Of a stretch of 64,000 nucleotides of DNA, positions 1 through 8,647 are shown in pieces. The first letter of the stretch is position 1; every line of letters begins with the position of its first letter. A model generated the notes under the pieces. It did no database searches. It was not told where the DNA came from and worked only from the letters and a program-made list of their open reading frames with translations. The position numbers were made by a program, and so were the translations under genes. Origin of the DNA: Dysgonomonas sp. UBA7710 (GTDB lineage: Bacteria; Bacteroidota; Bacteroidia; Bacteroidales; Dysgonomonadaceae); contig NZ_DLFW01000043.1 in assembly GCF_002482385.1 (NCBI RefSeq), positions 32,467 to 96,466 of the forward strand. The letters run 5' to 3'.

Positions 1-283
1 TGAGCAAGTTTTCATATATGAATAAAATTATTTTCGTTTGCATCATTATGTATGTAGCTCCTCTCCATATAGAAATATTCCTAGCCATGGGATAACCCAT
101 TAAAATACAAGTTATTATTTTGCATAGTAACTAAGAAGCGTATTTGTATATTTTGTGATTTCCTATTAAAATTTCCGCAAATTTAAAGAAATATTTCTCA
201 ATTAAAAGCAAATAATATGAAATAATTCTACATTAACCATTTTTTGCTTTATCTTTATTTCACAAGCAAAAAAAATTAACTTT

Positions 284-314
284 TTTGGTATTTCAAGAAT
301 TAAAGTTATTTTTG
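284..314 (+). promoter_or_regulatory. Promoter of the S24 repressor gene
   Basis: TTTG at 284-287 and TATTTTTG at 307-314 are separated by 19 nt, matching the Bacteroidetes sigma-ABfr pattern (TTTG, 19-21 nt, TAnnTTTG). The start codon lies 73 nt downstream, leaving a leader that contains the palindrome at 343-360. Confidence 0.7.
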
Positions 315-342
315 TTAGAAATCTTACAAACTATATTGCAAT

Positions 343-360
343 TATACCTCAATAGGTATA
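343..360. promoter_or_regulatory. Palindromic operator candidate upstream of the repressor
   Basis: TATACCTCAATAGGTATA consists of perfect 7-bp inverted arms around a 4-nt spacer. It lies between the -7 box (307-314) and the start codon (388), where a bound dimer would block transcription. The adjacent gene encodes an HTH/S24 repressor, so autoregulation is inferred. Confidence 0.55.
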
Positions 361-387
361 GCCATAATTCATTATCGATTACACTCA

Positions 388-1101
388 ATGAGCAAAAACC
401 TAACTCAAAAGGACAGAATTATACAGTTTATAGACAAACGGGGGATTAGTAAAAATAAGTTCTACAACCAGACTGGAGTCTCTAACGGTACTCTCGACAA
501 GAAAAGCGGCATAACCGGCGACACAATAGCTAAAATATATGCTGCATACCCTGAAATAAATCTGGAATGGCTTATTTCGGGTGAAGGTGAAATGATAAAA
601 TCGTCGATATTCTGGTTATACGACAACCTACAATCGGTACGGGAACAGTATGCCGCTGTAATGAATATAGACCCGGCGACTGTCTCTGACAAAAATCTGC
701 TCAAGGCAGAATCTCCTCTGGAGTTTATACCCATATTCTCCTATAAAGGATCGCATAAATGCCATGGATATCTATCCATACCCAATTTAAGTTCATGTGA
801 TGGCGCCGGATTTGTGAAAACAGACAGCATGTACCCATTGATTAAACCGGGAGATATCGTATGTTATAGAACAGCAAATCACACCAACGACATATATTGG
901 GGTGAAATGTATATCGTATATCTTACCATCGATGGAGAAGAATTTCTCACCATTAAGAATCTGGATAAATCCGATGTGGCTGATGACTATATACGGCTTT
1001 CCGGATACAATCAGAAATATCATCCAAAAGATGTACCCATAGATAGTATACAATGGAAAGCGATAGTGAAGGCCTGTATCAACTACAATACTATAATATA
1101 A
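388..1101 (+). CDS. HTH/S24 (LexA-CI-like) transcriptional repressor
   Basis: A 237-residue protein with an N-terminal helix-turn-helix region (about residues 8-65, including the SGEGEM turn typical of phage CI-like repressors) and a C-terminal S24 peptidase-like domain (about 112-235). The Ser in TDSMYPLIKPGDIV (S147) and the Lys in FLTIKNL (K190) match the catalytic dyad of LexA/UmuD/CI proteins. No Ala-Gly cleavage site is evident in the linker, so whether it self-cleaves is uncertain. No phage genes are nearby, so it is either a remnant prophage repressor or a host regulator of the kind common in Bacteroidetes. It has its own promoter (284-314), and the palindrome at 343-360 suggests autoregulation. 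Its targets are unknown. Confidence 0.85.
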   Translation: MSKNLTQKDRIIQFIDKRGISKNKFYNQTGVSNGTLDKKSGITGDTIAKIYAAYPEINLEWLISGEGEMIKSSIFWLYDNLQSVREQYAAVMNIDPATVSDKNLLKAESPLEFIPIFSYKGSHKCHGYLSIPNLSSCDGAGFVKTDSMYPLIKPGDIVCYRTANHTNDIYWGEMYIVYLTIDGEEFLTIKNLDKSDVADDYIRLSGYNQKYHPKDVPIDSIQWKAIVKACINYNTII

Positions 1102-1155
1102 AGCAATCAATCAAACATTTATCCGCGTAATTATCGGGGAGGCTTCACTTGCCGC

Positions 1156-1195
1156 GCGTCAGCCTGCGCCCTTAGTTTCATGGACGGGATACGCG
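1156..1195 (+). repeat. Dispersed GC-rich repeat, copy 1
   Basis: A 40-bp segment starting GCGTCAGCCTGCGCC is repeated with a few mismatches at 33844-33884. It is non-coding and more GC-rich than the surrounding DNA. Confidence 0.75.
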
Positions 1196-1200
1196 TCCGG

Positions 1201-1427
1201 GGCAGGGCTATTAAGTTCTCTACTTTGTTCTGTTATTTTCTGCTGTCATTGGCTCCGCTTCGCTCTGCCGAACGTTGTTTCTGAGTGGAACGAAGGATCT
1301 CTTTCGATTAAGGAGATGTTTGCCTCGCCTTCGCTTCGGCGATTTTGGCTCCGCCGATTTTCAATTCAATTCACTCCGTTCAACATGACACAGAGGGTAA
1401 AAAAAATCAGAACTTAACAGCCCTGCC
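1201..1427. repeat. Element bounded by inverted repeats
   Basis: Left end 1201-1219 (GGCAGGGCTATTAAGTTCT) and right end 1409-1427 are inverted repeats with 18 of 19 positions matching. The match extends outward to CCGG with a 2-nt offset. The 190-bp interior is GC-rich, carries short direct repeats (GGCTCCGC) and has no ORF. It may be a small non-autonomous mobile element or an intergenic repeat; no target duplication was recognised. Confidence 0.55.
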
Positions 1428-1477
1428 ATCCGGAGAAAATGCCTAAAAAACGAAAACTCATACTCTATCACATAAGA

Positions 1478-1508
1478 AGGGATACCCTATATCGTTTAAA
1501 GTATCCCT
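1478..1508 (-). terminator. Hairpin downstream of the MaoC-like gene
   Basis: AGGGATAC (1478-1485) pairs with GTATCCCT (1501-1508) just past the stop of the minus-strand hydratase gene. The following T-run is short, so termination strength is uncertain. Confidence 0.45.
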
Positions 1509-1535
1509 CCCTTATATTATCTGTAAGATTTCTTG

Positions 1536-2003
1536 CTAACTATTGAAGTGGTATAGAAATATTACATTTTCTTCCAATGCATTCTTCGGACAGTCTTTTA
1601 TTTCCAGAACAACTTTCAATTCGGCTTTGGCTATTCCTCTCAGGTTAACAAGCGATGCCAGAGTAACCCGCAGACGTACTTCACTGTCGACAACTACTGC
1701 CTGATTAAATTTCAGCTTTTCGATACCGTAATTTATCAGCATCTTTATATTGTTCACCTCTATTATCTGGTCCCAAAGATAAGGCAGGATAGATACCATG
1801 AGATAACCATGCGCAATTGTACTTTTGAAAGGACTCTCCACCTTCGCTCTTTCCTCATCCACATGAATCCATTGATAATCAAGCGTAGCTTCTGCAAATT
1901 TGTTGATACGGTCCTGAGATATCTTCAGCCAGTCAGAAGTTCCCAGTTCTTTTCCTACATACTGCTCAAAATCGGCATAGGAATTAATTATAAGTTTAGC
2001 CAT
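1536..2003 (-). CDS. MaoC-like (R)-enoyl-CoA hydratase
   Basis: A 155-residue single hot-dog domain protein. The segment FAEATLDYQWIHVDEERA followed by IAHGYL is the hydratase-2 motif of the MaoC/PhaJ family, with catalytic Asp and His at about D42 and H47. Family members add water to trans-2-enoyl-CoA (or enoyl-ACP) thioesters; the substrate here is unknown. The length is normal for a stand-alone MaoC domain. The gene stands alone between repeat-rich spacers, so context gives no pathway hint. Confidence 0.85.
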   Translation of the reverse strand: MAKLIINSYADFEQYVGKELGTSDWLKISQDRINKFAEATLDYQWIHVDEERAKVESPFKSTIAHGYLMVSILPYLWDQIIEVNNIKMLINYGIEKLKFNQAVVVDSEVRLRVTLASLVNLRGIAKAELKVVLEIKDCPKNALEENVIFLYHFNS

Positions 2004-2151
2004 AATAGTTAATTAACAAATACGGCATAAAAATATCTATATTAAACGATATTACCAAATAAACGCAATAAGGATTATAAAATTAACTATATTTTAATCG
2101 ATTGGCTCGCTGCCTTTATTATAATCGGTTTCAGGCAACATTATTAAATAT

Positions 2152-2177
2152 AAAACCTGACAAACCTGACAACTTTT
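2152..2177 (+). repeat. TTGACAAACCTGACA-family repeat, copy 1
   Basis: AAAACCTGACAAACCTGACA followed by ACTTTT. It belongs to a family of seven intergenic copies in this window (2152, 2346, 34816, 34961, 56658, 56753, 63530). Confidence 0.75.
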
Positions 2178-2345
2178 CCTCATTCTCTCCACTTTTAAAT
2201 AGAGGATAGGATTGATAATTTTAATAGGCTTTAGCCAAATCCTTTCCGGCTAAAGTCTGTCTCAAGGAACCTTTTATTCACATCTTAAAAGACGTGGTAA
2301 TTCATAGGTCTTTACAATCCAGTCCCGCGAGGAAGTTAGAGAGGT

Positions 2346-2370
2346 TAAAACTTGACAAACCTGACACTAT
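2346..2370 (+). repeat. TTGACAAACCTGACA-family repeat, copy 2
   Basis: TAAAACTTGACAAACCTGAC and following bases. Same orientation as copy 1 and 194 bp downstream of it; both are followed within 40 bp by TCCACTTTT. Confidence 0.75.
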
Positions 2371-2515
2371 TTTCTTCTTTTTTTATATGTCCACTTTTCC
2401 TCCCTATTTTTTCTACTTCAATACATCAAAGAGCTATAAGCTATCAGTTAAGGGCTAAATACATAGATAAAGTTATTTCATATACATTATATAAATCTTT
2501 ATAAAGTTATTTCCA

Positions 2516-2523
2516 TATCTTTG
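2516..2523 (+). promoter_or_regulatory. -7 box of the cbiL operon
   Basis: TATCTTTG matches TAnnTTTG and sits a few bases upstream of the first conserved riboswitch bases, so transcripts would begin at the aptamer. No clear -33 element was seen. Confidence 0.6.
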
Positions 2524-2528
2524 CACTA

Positions 2529-2825
2529 AGTTTTGGTGTTACAGATCCGCGTTGCCGGACGAGTAATTAAAAGGGAATCAGGTGCAAATCCTGAACAGAC
2601 CCGCTGCTGTAAGCTCTTTTCAGTGAGCAGTTAACAGTCATCAGTTAACAGTAATGCAATCTGAAAACAGTTTTTGGACAATACTCAAACCACTGATTGA
2701 CAGTTATCAGTCATCAGCTATCAGTTAACAGTTTTTTGACTGTTTACTGTTAACTGCCCACTGTTAACTGAATGTCGGGAAGGCCGTTCAAAAATGGAGC
2801 AAGTCAGAAAACCTGCCGGAACATT
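2529..2825 (+). promoter_or_regulatory. Cobalamin riboswitch 1 (with enlarged variable arm)
   Basis: Conserved elements occur in order: the AAAAGGGAATCAGGTG core (about 2568-2584), the CAAATCCTGAACAGACCCGC segment (2585-2604), CTGTAA, the GGGAAGG element near 2777, and the AAGTCAGAAAACCTGCC box ending at 2818. This is the B12 (AdoCbl/MeCbl) aptamer of Bacteroidetes. It precedes cbiL-btuFCD-cbiJD, so B12 should repress the operon. Its variable arm is enlarged by a 122-nt segment (2607-2728) that is nearly identical to one in the second riboswitch of this window. Confidence 0.92.
2607..2728 (+). repeat. 122-nt segment shared by both cobalamin riboswitches, copy 1
   Basis: By eye it matches the complement of 18815-18936 at 120 of 122 positions. 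It contains CAGTGAGCAGTTAACAG, whose partner CTGTTAACTGCCCACTG lies just 3' (near 2748-2764), so it extends a riboswitch arm as a long hairpin. Confidence 0.9.
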
Positions 2826-2935
2826 ATTAGTTGAAAGCTCGAGGTTTAGGCTTAAATACTATTTACAGACAACACACATACCTGTTCGTCTATTTTAGTC
2901 CTACACTAAAGGCATCTGATTCTAACTCTTATAAA

Positions 2936-2956
2936 ATGAATCTTAAAGATGTTTGA
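2936..2956 (+). other. Possible leader mini-ORF overlapping the cbiL start
   Basis: ATG AAT CTT AAA GAT GTT TGA encodes MNLKDV. Its stop overlaps the annotated cbiL start (2949) by eight bases in another frame. It could couple translation to the riboswitch leader, or be chance. Confidence 0.25.
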
Positions 2957-3653
2957 TTCTGTTATGTTCGTATCTCTCGGTCCCGGAGACCCGGAACTGA
3001 TAACCTTGAAAGGTTTGAAAGCCCTGCAAAAAGCAGATTTAATATTTTGTCCGTCAACCGCCCTTCCCGGAGGAAAAAGTTCCTCACGGGCAAAGGATGT
3101 CTTATTGCAATTGGGCATCGGCGAATCAAAGCTGAACATATTCAATGTACCTATGAACAAAGACCGTTCACTGGCCATTGAGAGTTATAAGGCAGTGGCG
3201 GAAGAAATATCGGATAAGTATAAAACCGGGCATAAAATAGCTGTTACAGCCGAAGGCGATGCCGGATTCTACTCTACCATCTATTACATAAGCGAATATC
3301 TTACACAGGAGAATATACCGGTCAGCCGCATCGCAGGCGTGCCTGCGTTTATAGCCTGTGGCACTCTGGCCAACATTCATATTGTGAAACAAGAGGAAGA
3401 ACTCGAAGTTATTCCGGGTATCATAACATTAAACAGCCTGAAAGAAAAGATCAAAACCGGCAAAACCGTTGTACTGATGAAGGCTTCCCAGTGCGAACAG
3501 GTAATAAAGGAAGCATTAGAAAATATTCAGGACATCACTTTCCACTATTTTGAAAATGCAGGAATCTCCGGCAAAGAAGTCTATACTCAGAATAGGGAAG
3601 AAATACTCAATCGTAAATTCCCTTACTTTTCACTAATTATAATCCGCAAATAA
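2949..3653 (+). CDS. cbiL: Cobalt-precorrin-2 C20-methyltransferase
   Basis: SAM-dependent tetrapyrrole methyltransferase of the CobI/CbiL type, 234 residues. The N-terminal VSLGPGDPELITLKGLKAL is the family signature and TAEGDAGFYST is the second conserved loop. It methylates C20 of (cobalt-)precorrin-2, the first committed corrin step. It is the first gene behind riboswitch 1 and is followed six bases later by the BtuF-like gene. The internal Met at residue 6 (ATG at 2964) would place the start right before the signature and is a credible alternative. With cbiK, cbiD and cbiG in the window and no cobG, it most likely acts on cobalt-precorrin-2. Confidence 0.9.
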   Translation: MFDSVMFVSLGPGDPELITLKGLKALQKADLIFCPSTALPGGKSSSRAKDVLLQLGIGESKLNIFNVPMNKDRSLAIESYKAVAEEISDKYKTGHKIAVTAEGDAGFYSTIYYISEYLTQENIPVSRIAGVPAFIACGTLANIHIVKQEEELEVIPGIITLNSLKEKIKTGKTVVLMKASQCEQVIKEALENIQDITFHYFENAGISGKEVYTQNREEILNRKFPYFSLIIIRK

Positions 3654-3659
3654 ACAAAT

Positions 3660-4790
3660 ATGAAAATCCTTACCCGTTCAATAATCCTGCTTGCTTTTGG
3701 CTGCTTCATAGCATGCAACCCGAATAAGAAAGACAGCAACAATATTTCCGGCTCGCACGATACTTTAAATATCAAATATGCAAAAGGCTTTACCGTATCC
3801 GAACATGGAAATTACAAACTGGTGGATATACACGATCCTTCCGGCGAAAGCGATACCAAATATCAATATGCTTTATTGAAAAGAGGGGAAGATAAAACCG
3901 GCATACCTGCCGGATACCAGATTATAGAAGTCCCCGTAAGAAGCGTGGTATGTATGACCACCCTGCAAATTTCCAATTTTATCAAATTAAACGCTGTAGA
4001 CAAAATAGCGGGGATAACCAGCACCCATTTCCTGTTTAATCCTCAGCTAAACGAACAATTAAAAACCGGGAAAACAAGCAAAATCGGTATCGAAGGCGAG
4101 TTTGACAACGAAGTGGTTATGGCTCTCGATCCCGACATTATCCTTGTTTCGCCCTTCAAGCGTGGAGGTTATGATGCTATCCGCAATCTGGATATTCCTT
4201 TAATCAGCTTTTTAGGATATAAAGAATCGTCTCCTCTGGGGCAGGCCGAATGGATAAAATTTACAGGGCTTTTATTGGGAATGGAAGAACAGGCCGGTAA
4301 ACAATTCGATGAAATAGAAGAAAAATATAATAAACTGAAATCACTGGCCGGACCGGTGGCGCATAAGCCGGCGGTGCTTAGCGGAGAACTGCATTCGGGC
4401 AATTGGTATGTCGTAGGAGGAAACAGTTATCTGGCGCAACTCTTCCGCGATGCGGGAGCATCCTATTTTATGAAAAACGATGATGAATCGGGCGGATTTT
4501 ATGTGGATTTCGAAACTGTATATTCTCAGGGCGCGAATGCCGAATACTGGCGTATGGTAAACAGCCACAACGGAACATTCAGCTATGAAGCGCTGAAACA
4601 AAGCGACGCACGTTACGCCGACTTCAAAGCATACAAAGACAAAAAGCTTATCTATTGCAATCTCAGGGAAAAGCCCTTCTATGAAAATACGCCTGTAGAA
4701 CCGGAAGTTGTACTGGCCGACCTGATAAAGATATTCCACCCCGAGCTGTTACCCGAACACACACCTGTATATTATGAACTATTGAAATAA
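3660..4790 (+). CDS. btuF: ABC transporter substrate-binding lipoprotein (BtuF-like)
   Basis: A 376-residue protein with a lipoprotein signal ending LLAFGCFIAC (Cys about 19) and a periplasmic-binding fold of the BtuF/FhuD/FecB family, the region DKIAGITSTHFLFNP to DPDIILVSPF being typical. It would present a cobalt-corrinoid (or another metal chelate) to the permease encoded next. Its position behind a B12 riboswitch between cbiL and the permease gene supports a corrinoid role; the sequence alone cannot exclude a siderophore or cobalt-chelate ligand. Its stop codon TAA shares its last A with the ATG of the permease, implying translational coupling. Confidence 0.85.
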   Translation: MKILTRSIILLAFGCFIACNPNKKDSNNISGSHDTLNIKYAKGFTVSEHGNYKLVDIHDPSGESDTKYQYALLKRGEDKTGIPAGYQIIEVPVRSVVCMTTLQISNFIKLNAVDKIAGITSTHFLFNPQLNEQLKTGKTSKIGIEGEFDNEVVMALDPDIILVSPFKRGGYDAIRNLDIPLISFLGYKESSPLGQAEWIKFTGLLLGMEEQAGKQFDEIEEKYNKLKSLAGPVAHKPAVLSGELHSGNWYVVGGNSYLAQLFRDAGASYFMKNDDESGGFYVDFETVYSQGANAEYWRMVNSHNGTFSYEALKQSDARYADFKAYKDKKLIYCNLREKPFYENTPVEPEVVLADLIKIFHPELLPEHTPVYYELLK

Positions 4791-5824
4791 TGAAACGTCA
4801 TATATTTTTACTTATACTTATCTTTGTTTCTATCCTGCTGTTTTTCATACTCAACCTTGTATTGGGAACTATCTCCATACCCGTAGGTTCTATCTGGAAT
4901 ATATTATCCGGAACAGGAGATGAACCGCTGATATGGCAGAATATAATCTGGAAATCCCGTTTTCCCCAGACACTGACGGCTTTGGTTGCGGGAGCAGGCT
5001 TATCCATAAGCGGGTTGCAGATGCAGACCGTATTCCGTAATCCCCTGGCCGGTCCCTCCGAACTGGGTATCAGTTCGGGAGCAAGCCTTGGTGTAGCTTT
5101 CATTATCCTTCTGTCGGGAAGCATTGCCGGAACGGCATTGAGTACTTTAGGCTTTTTCGGGGAAGTGGCTGTATCTGTGGCGGCTATTGCCGGGGCTATG
5201 GCTGTGATGGCAATCATAATAGCCATTTCGCAACGGATAAGGGGAAATGTCATACTCCTTATCATCGGAGTCATGATAGGCTATATAGCGACCGCCATTA
5301 TCGGCGTCCTTAAATTTTTCAGCAACGATGAAGATGTCAGGGCATATGTAATATGGGGACTGGGCAGTTTCGCGAAAGTATCGGGTAATCAGGTCTATAC
5401 TTTTGTCCTCATAATGGCCGTACTTATCCCGCTTTCATTCCTGCTTATCAAGACACTGAACCTTATGCTGCTCGGCGATGGTTATGCCCGTAATTTAGGG
5501 CTGAATATAAAACGTGCCCGCCTGTATGTAATCTGCTGTTCGTGTGTCATCACAGCTATTATCACAGCTTATTGCGGGCCTATCGTCTTTCTGGGACTGG
5601 CCGTACCTCATCTGTGCCGTACAATATTTGTCTCGTCCGACCACCGGATACTGATGCCTGCCGTCACACTCACAGGGGCATCCCTTGCCCTGCTGTGCAA
5701 CCTTATAGCACGCATGCCGGGATTTGAAGGGGCATTACCTATCAACTCGGTGACGGCACTCATAGGTGCGCCGATAGTTATATCGGTATTATTCGGAAAA
5801 CGTAAGAATGAGATAACGGAATAG
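4790..5824 (+). CDS. btuC: FecCD-family permease (BtuC-like)
   Basis: A 344-residue, very hydrophobic protein with about ten transmembrane segments. LSISGLQMQTVFRNPLAGP and ELGISSGASLGVA are hallmark motifs of the BtuC/FecCD/FhuB permeases, and FLGLAVPHLCR near residue 265 is the conserved loop near the coupling helices. It forms the inner-membrane channel with the binding protein (overlapping start) and the ATPase four bases downstream. Membership of a B12-riboswitch operon points to corrinoid uptake. Confidence 0.9.
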   Translation: MKRHIFLLILIFVSILLFFILNLVLGTISIPVGSIWNILSGTGDEPLIWQNIIWKSRFPQTLTALVAGAGLSISGLQMQTVFRNPLAGPSELGISSGASLGVAFIILLSGSIAGTALSTLGFFGEVAVSVAAIAGAMAVMAIIIAISQRIRGNVILLIIGVMIGYIATAIIGVLKFFSNDEDVRAYVIWGLGSFAKVSGNQVYTFVLIMAVLIPLSFLLIKTLNLMLLGDGYARNLGLNIKRARLYVICCSCVITAIITAYCGPIVFLGLAVPHLCRTIFVSSDHRILMPAVTLTGASLALLCNLIARMPGFEGALPINSVTALIGAPIVISVLFGKRKNEITE

Positions 5825-5828
5825 AAAG

Positions 5829-6827
5829 ATGAAACAAAAGACAATCGATATACAGCATCTTTCGATAGGATATTCTTCAAAAAAGAATATCATCACTGTC
5901 GCCGAAAGTATAACTTCATCCATTTTCAGCGGGGAACTTACCTGCTTGCTCGGAGCCAACGGGATAGGCAAGTCTACTTTGCTGCGGACGCTTTCGGCTT
6001 TCCAGCCCAAATTGTCGGGCAGTATCTATATACGCGGAAAGGAAATAAAAGAATATAGCGAAAAGGAATTTGCTACCCTCGCCAGTGTAGTCCTGACCGA
6101 AAAGTTTGATATAAAAAACATGAGCACCCGCGAACTTATCGGCTTGGGACGCAGCCCATATACAGGATTCTGGGGAAAACTGAATAAAGAAGATAGAGAG
6201 ATCGTAGATAAGGCCATCGCGATGGTGAAAATAGAAAATCTGGCGCACAGGATGGTTCATACACTGAGTGACGGGGAACGGCAGAAAGTGATGATTGCGA
6301 AAGCGCTGGCGCAGGAAACACCGATAATCCTTCTGGATGAGCCTACTGCTTTTCTCGATTTCCCGAGCAAAGTAGAAATCATGCAATTGCTGCACCAACT
6401 ATCCCGCAAGACGAATAAAACTATTTTCCTTTCCACTCACGATTTGGAACTGGCGCTCCAGATAGCTGATAAAATATGGCTGATGGACAAGCAGAGCGGA
6501 ATAAAGACAGGGACACCCGAAGATCTGTCCCTGGATGGCAGTCTGAGTAGTTTCTTTGCCAGAAAAGGGATTATTTTCGACCAGGACACCGGACTGTTTA
6601 GAATAGAAAATGAATCCGACAGACAGATAAAACTACTTGGGCACGGACAAAAATATACAATGGTCAGAAAAGCGCTGCAACGGAATGGAATACTGGCTTC
6701 GCGGCAGTTTAACACCGATTCTTACATTGATATTACAGATAACGGGATAAAAATTTGTATACCGGAGCAACCGGACTTATTAATTTCCAGCATTGAAGAA
6801 TTACTGGACAATATACATCGGCTATGA
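5829..6827 (+). CDS. btuD: ABC transporter ATPase (BtuD-like) with C-terminal extension
   Basis: A 332-residue ATPase. Walker A GANGIGKST (about residue 38), signature LSDGERQKVMIAKALAQ, Walker B IILLDEPTAFLDF and the switch His in FLSTHDLE are all present. It energises the BtuC-like permease. Typical BtuD/FecE proteins are about 250-270 residues; the last 70 or so residues here form an extra domain beginning KLLGHGQKYTMVRKAL, of unknown role. The gene ends in an ATGA overlap with the cbiJ-cbiD fusion (6824-6827), consistent with one operon. Confidence 0.9.
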   Translation: MKQKTIDIQHLSIGYSSKKNIITVAESITSSIFSGELTCLLGANGIGKSTLLRTLSAFQPKLSGSIYIRGKEIKEYSEKEFATLASVVLTEKFDIKNMSTRELIGLGRSPYTGFWGKLNKEDREIVDKAIAMVKIENLAHRMVHTLSDGERQKVMIAKALAQETPIILLDEPTAFLDFPSKVEIMQLLHQLSRKTNKTIFLSTHDLELALQIADKIWLMDKQSGIKTGTPEDLSLDGSLSSFFARKGIIFDQDTGLFRIENESDRQIKLLGHGQKYTMVRKALQRNGILASRQFNTDSYIDITDNGIKICIPEQPDLLISSIEELLDNIHRL

Positions 6828-8647
6828 TACTTATATTCGGAGGAACAACAGAAGGACGCAAAGCCCTATCGGTGTGCGATGGAGCGGCCAAACCATATTA
6901 TTATTCCACGAAAGGCGATTTGCAGAAAGTGGAGAGTGTGTATGCTATTCTTCTCTCCGGAGGCCTCGATGAAGAGTCTATGATTACATGCTGTAAGGAG
7001 AATAACATTAAGCTTATTATAGACGCAGCGCATCCCTTTGCCGGGAACCTGCACGGGAATATAGCTTCCGCGTCCGCAAAATTGGAAATACCCGTAGTCA
7101 GGTATGAACGCAGTTATCCGGAACATACGGACGATTTGCTCTGGTTCGATTCTTACAACGATGCAATCCATTATCTCGAAAGTAATAAGATAGATAACCT
7201 GCTTGCGCTGACAGGAGTAAATACGATAGCAAAACTTAAACCGTACTGGAAACGTCACAACTGCTGGTTCAGAATTCTGGACAGGGAAGAATCCCGCACT
7301 ATTGCACAGGCAAACAATTTTCCATATGACAAAATATTATATTACAGACAGGGAGAGGATGAAACTCCCTTATTCGAAAGAATAAAGCCACAGGCAATTA
7401 TAACAAAAGAAAGTGGCGACTCCGGTGGATTTAACGAAAAAGCGGATGCTGCCCGCAAACTGAATATACCCTTTTTAGTCGTCAAACGGCCCCCTCTATC
7501 CCCTTCTTTCATTTCCGTTTATGGCGAAAACGGACTACGCAAAGAAATTGAAAAATATGCACCCGGATTCTTCGATTTAAGGACAGGATATACTACAGGA
7601 ACATGTGCCACTGCTGCTGCTAAAGCGGCGCTCACAACCCTGCTCACCAATGAGATACAGGAAGAAATCGGCCTGACACTGCCAAACGGCGAATGGATAC
7701 GCATTCCTATTGCTACCACACGGTTTTCAGAAAATACAGTCAGTTGTTCAGTCATAAAAGATTCCGGAGATGACCCGGACATTACCAACGGATGCGAAAT
7801 AGTATCTACGGTACAACTCTGCGATACTCATAAAGGCGTCCGTTTTTTACAGGGAAAAGGTGTGGGTACAGTAACACTTCCCGGACTGGATATAGAAATT
7901 GGTGAACCGGCCATCAACAAGACGCCCCGTATGATGATAAAGCGGGAAATCTTCAAAGTCTTGCGCCATAATCAGGACAAATTGCCGGACGGGGATTCAA
8001 AGACAGGTGTAGATGTCACTATCTCCGTTACCAACGGAGAAGAAATCGCACTGAAAACATTCAATCCCAAACTGGGTATCACAGGCGGAATATCTATTAT
8101 CGGCACTTCGGGAATAGTGAAACCCTTTTCTTCGGAAGCATTCATCAACTCCATCCGCCGCGAAATGCAGGTAGCCAAAGCCCTGGGATGCGAGCGGGTA
8201 GTGATTAACTCGGGAGCAAAGAGCGAACGTTTCGTGAAACAAAGATATCCTAATCTGCCTGCACAGGCATTTATCCATTACGGGAATTTCATCGGCGAAA
8301 CAATAAAGATAGCGTCTGACCTCGGTTTCAAAAGCCTGACGTTGGGTATTATGCTCGGGAAGGCCGTGAAACTTGCCGAAGGCTCACTGGATACACACAG
8401 TAAAAAAACGGTGATGAACAAAGAGTTCCTTACCGGCTTAGCTTACGAAAGTAATTGCTCCGAAAGAACAATTGCAGCGATACAGGAAATGACTCTAGCC
8501 CGGCAGTTATGGGATATTATTACTACCCAAGAGGAAGTTTTTTTTACACTTCTTATCAAACGATGTTATGATACGTGCGTTCCGCTTTTACCAAACGGAA
8601 AGCTGACAATTATGCTCATAGACGAAGATGGGAATATTATCCTCTGA
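6824..8647 (+). CDS. cbiJD: CbiJ-CbiD fusion (precorrin-6A reductase / cobalt-precorrin-5B C1-methyltransferase)
   Basis: A 607-residue bifunctional enzyme. Residues about 1-245 match CobK/CbiJ: MILIFGGTTEGRKAL for the nucleotide site, then DAAHPFAGNLHGN and YERSYPEH. Residues about 250-607 match CbiD: DLRTGYTTGTCATAAAKAAL, SVIKDSGDDPD and GITGGISIIGTSGIV. The CbiD half methylates C1 after extrusion of the C20 unit, and CbiJ reduces the macrocycle (precorrin-6A stage). CbiD marks the anaerobic, early-cobalt pathway. The gene overlaps btuD by four bases. Its 3' end overlaps the convergent cbiG-cbiF gene by eleven bases, so the two B12 operons meet tail to tail. Confidence 0.93.
   Translation: MILIFGGTTEGRKALSVCDGAAKPYYYSTKGDLQKVESVYAILLSGGLDEESMITCCKENNIKLIIDAAHPFAGNLHGNIASASAKLEIPVVRYERSYPEHTDDLLWFDSYNDAIHYLESNKIDNLLALTGVNTIAKLKPYWKRHNCWFRILDREESRTIAQANNFPYDKILYYRQGEDETPLFERIKPQAIITKESGDSGGFNEKADAARKLNIPFLVVKRPPLSPSFISVYGENGLRKEIEKYAPGFFDLRTGYTTGTCATAAAKAALTTLLTNEIQEEIGLTLPNGEWIRIPIATTRFSENTVSCSVIKDSGDDPDITNGCEIVSTVQLCDTHKGVRFLQGKGVGTVTLPGLDIEIGEPAINKTPRMMIKREIFKVLRHNQDKLPDGDSKTGVDVTISVTNGEEIALKTFNPKLGITGGISIIGTSGIVKPFSSEAFINSIRREMQVAKALGCERVVINSGAKSERFVKQRYPNLPAQAFIHYGNFIGETIKIASDLGFKSLTLGIMLGKAVKLAEGSLDTHSKKTVMNKEFLTGLAYESNCSERTIAAIQEMTLARQLWDIITTQEEVFFTLLIKRCYDTCVPLLPNGKLTIMLIDEDGNIIL

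Larger units (their letters stand above)
2004..2515. other. Repeat-rich spacer
   Basis: A non-coding spacer between the hydratase gene and the riboswitch promoter. It holds two copies of the TTGACAAACCTGACA repeat (2152-2177, 2346-2370) and a stretch near 2430-2460 of the 'gctataagctatcagtta' type seen again near 56460, 60720 and 63470. No gene is evident. Confidence 0.6.

Noticed and set aside
3660..6827. Assignment of the ABC transporter to ferric siderophores
   Set aside because: Sequence alone would allow it, but placement between cbiL and cbiJD behind a B12 riboswitch favours corrinoid uptake; kept only as a caveat.
8637..8647. Eleven-base overlap of cbiJD and cbiGF as a sign of misannotation
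   Set aside because: Both C termini fit their families, and short tail-to-tail overlaps are common between convergent genes.
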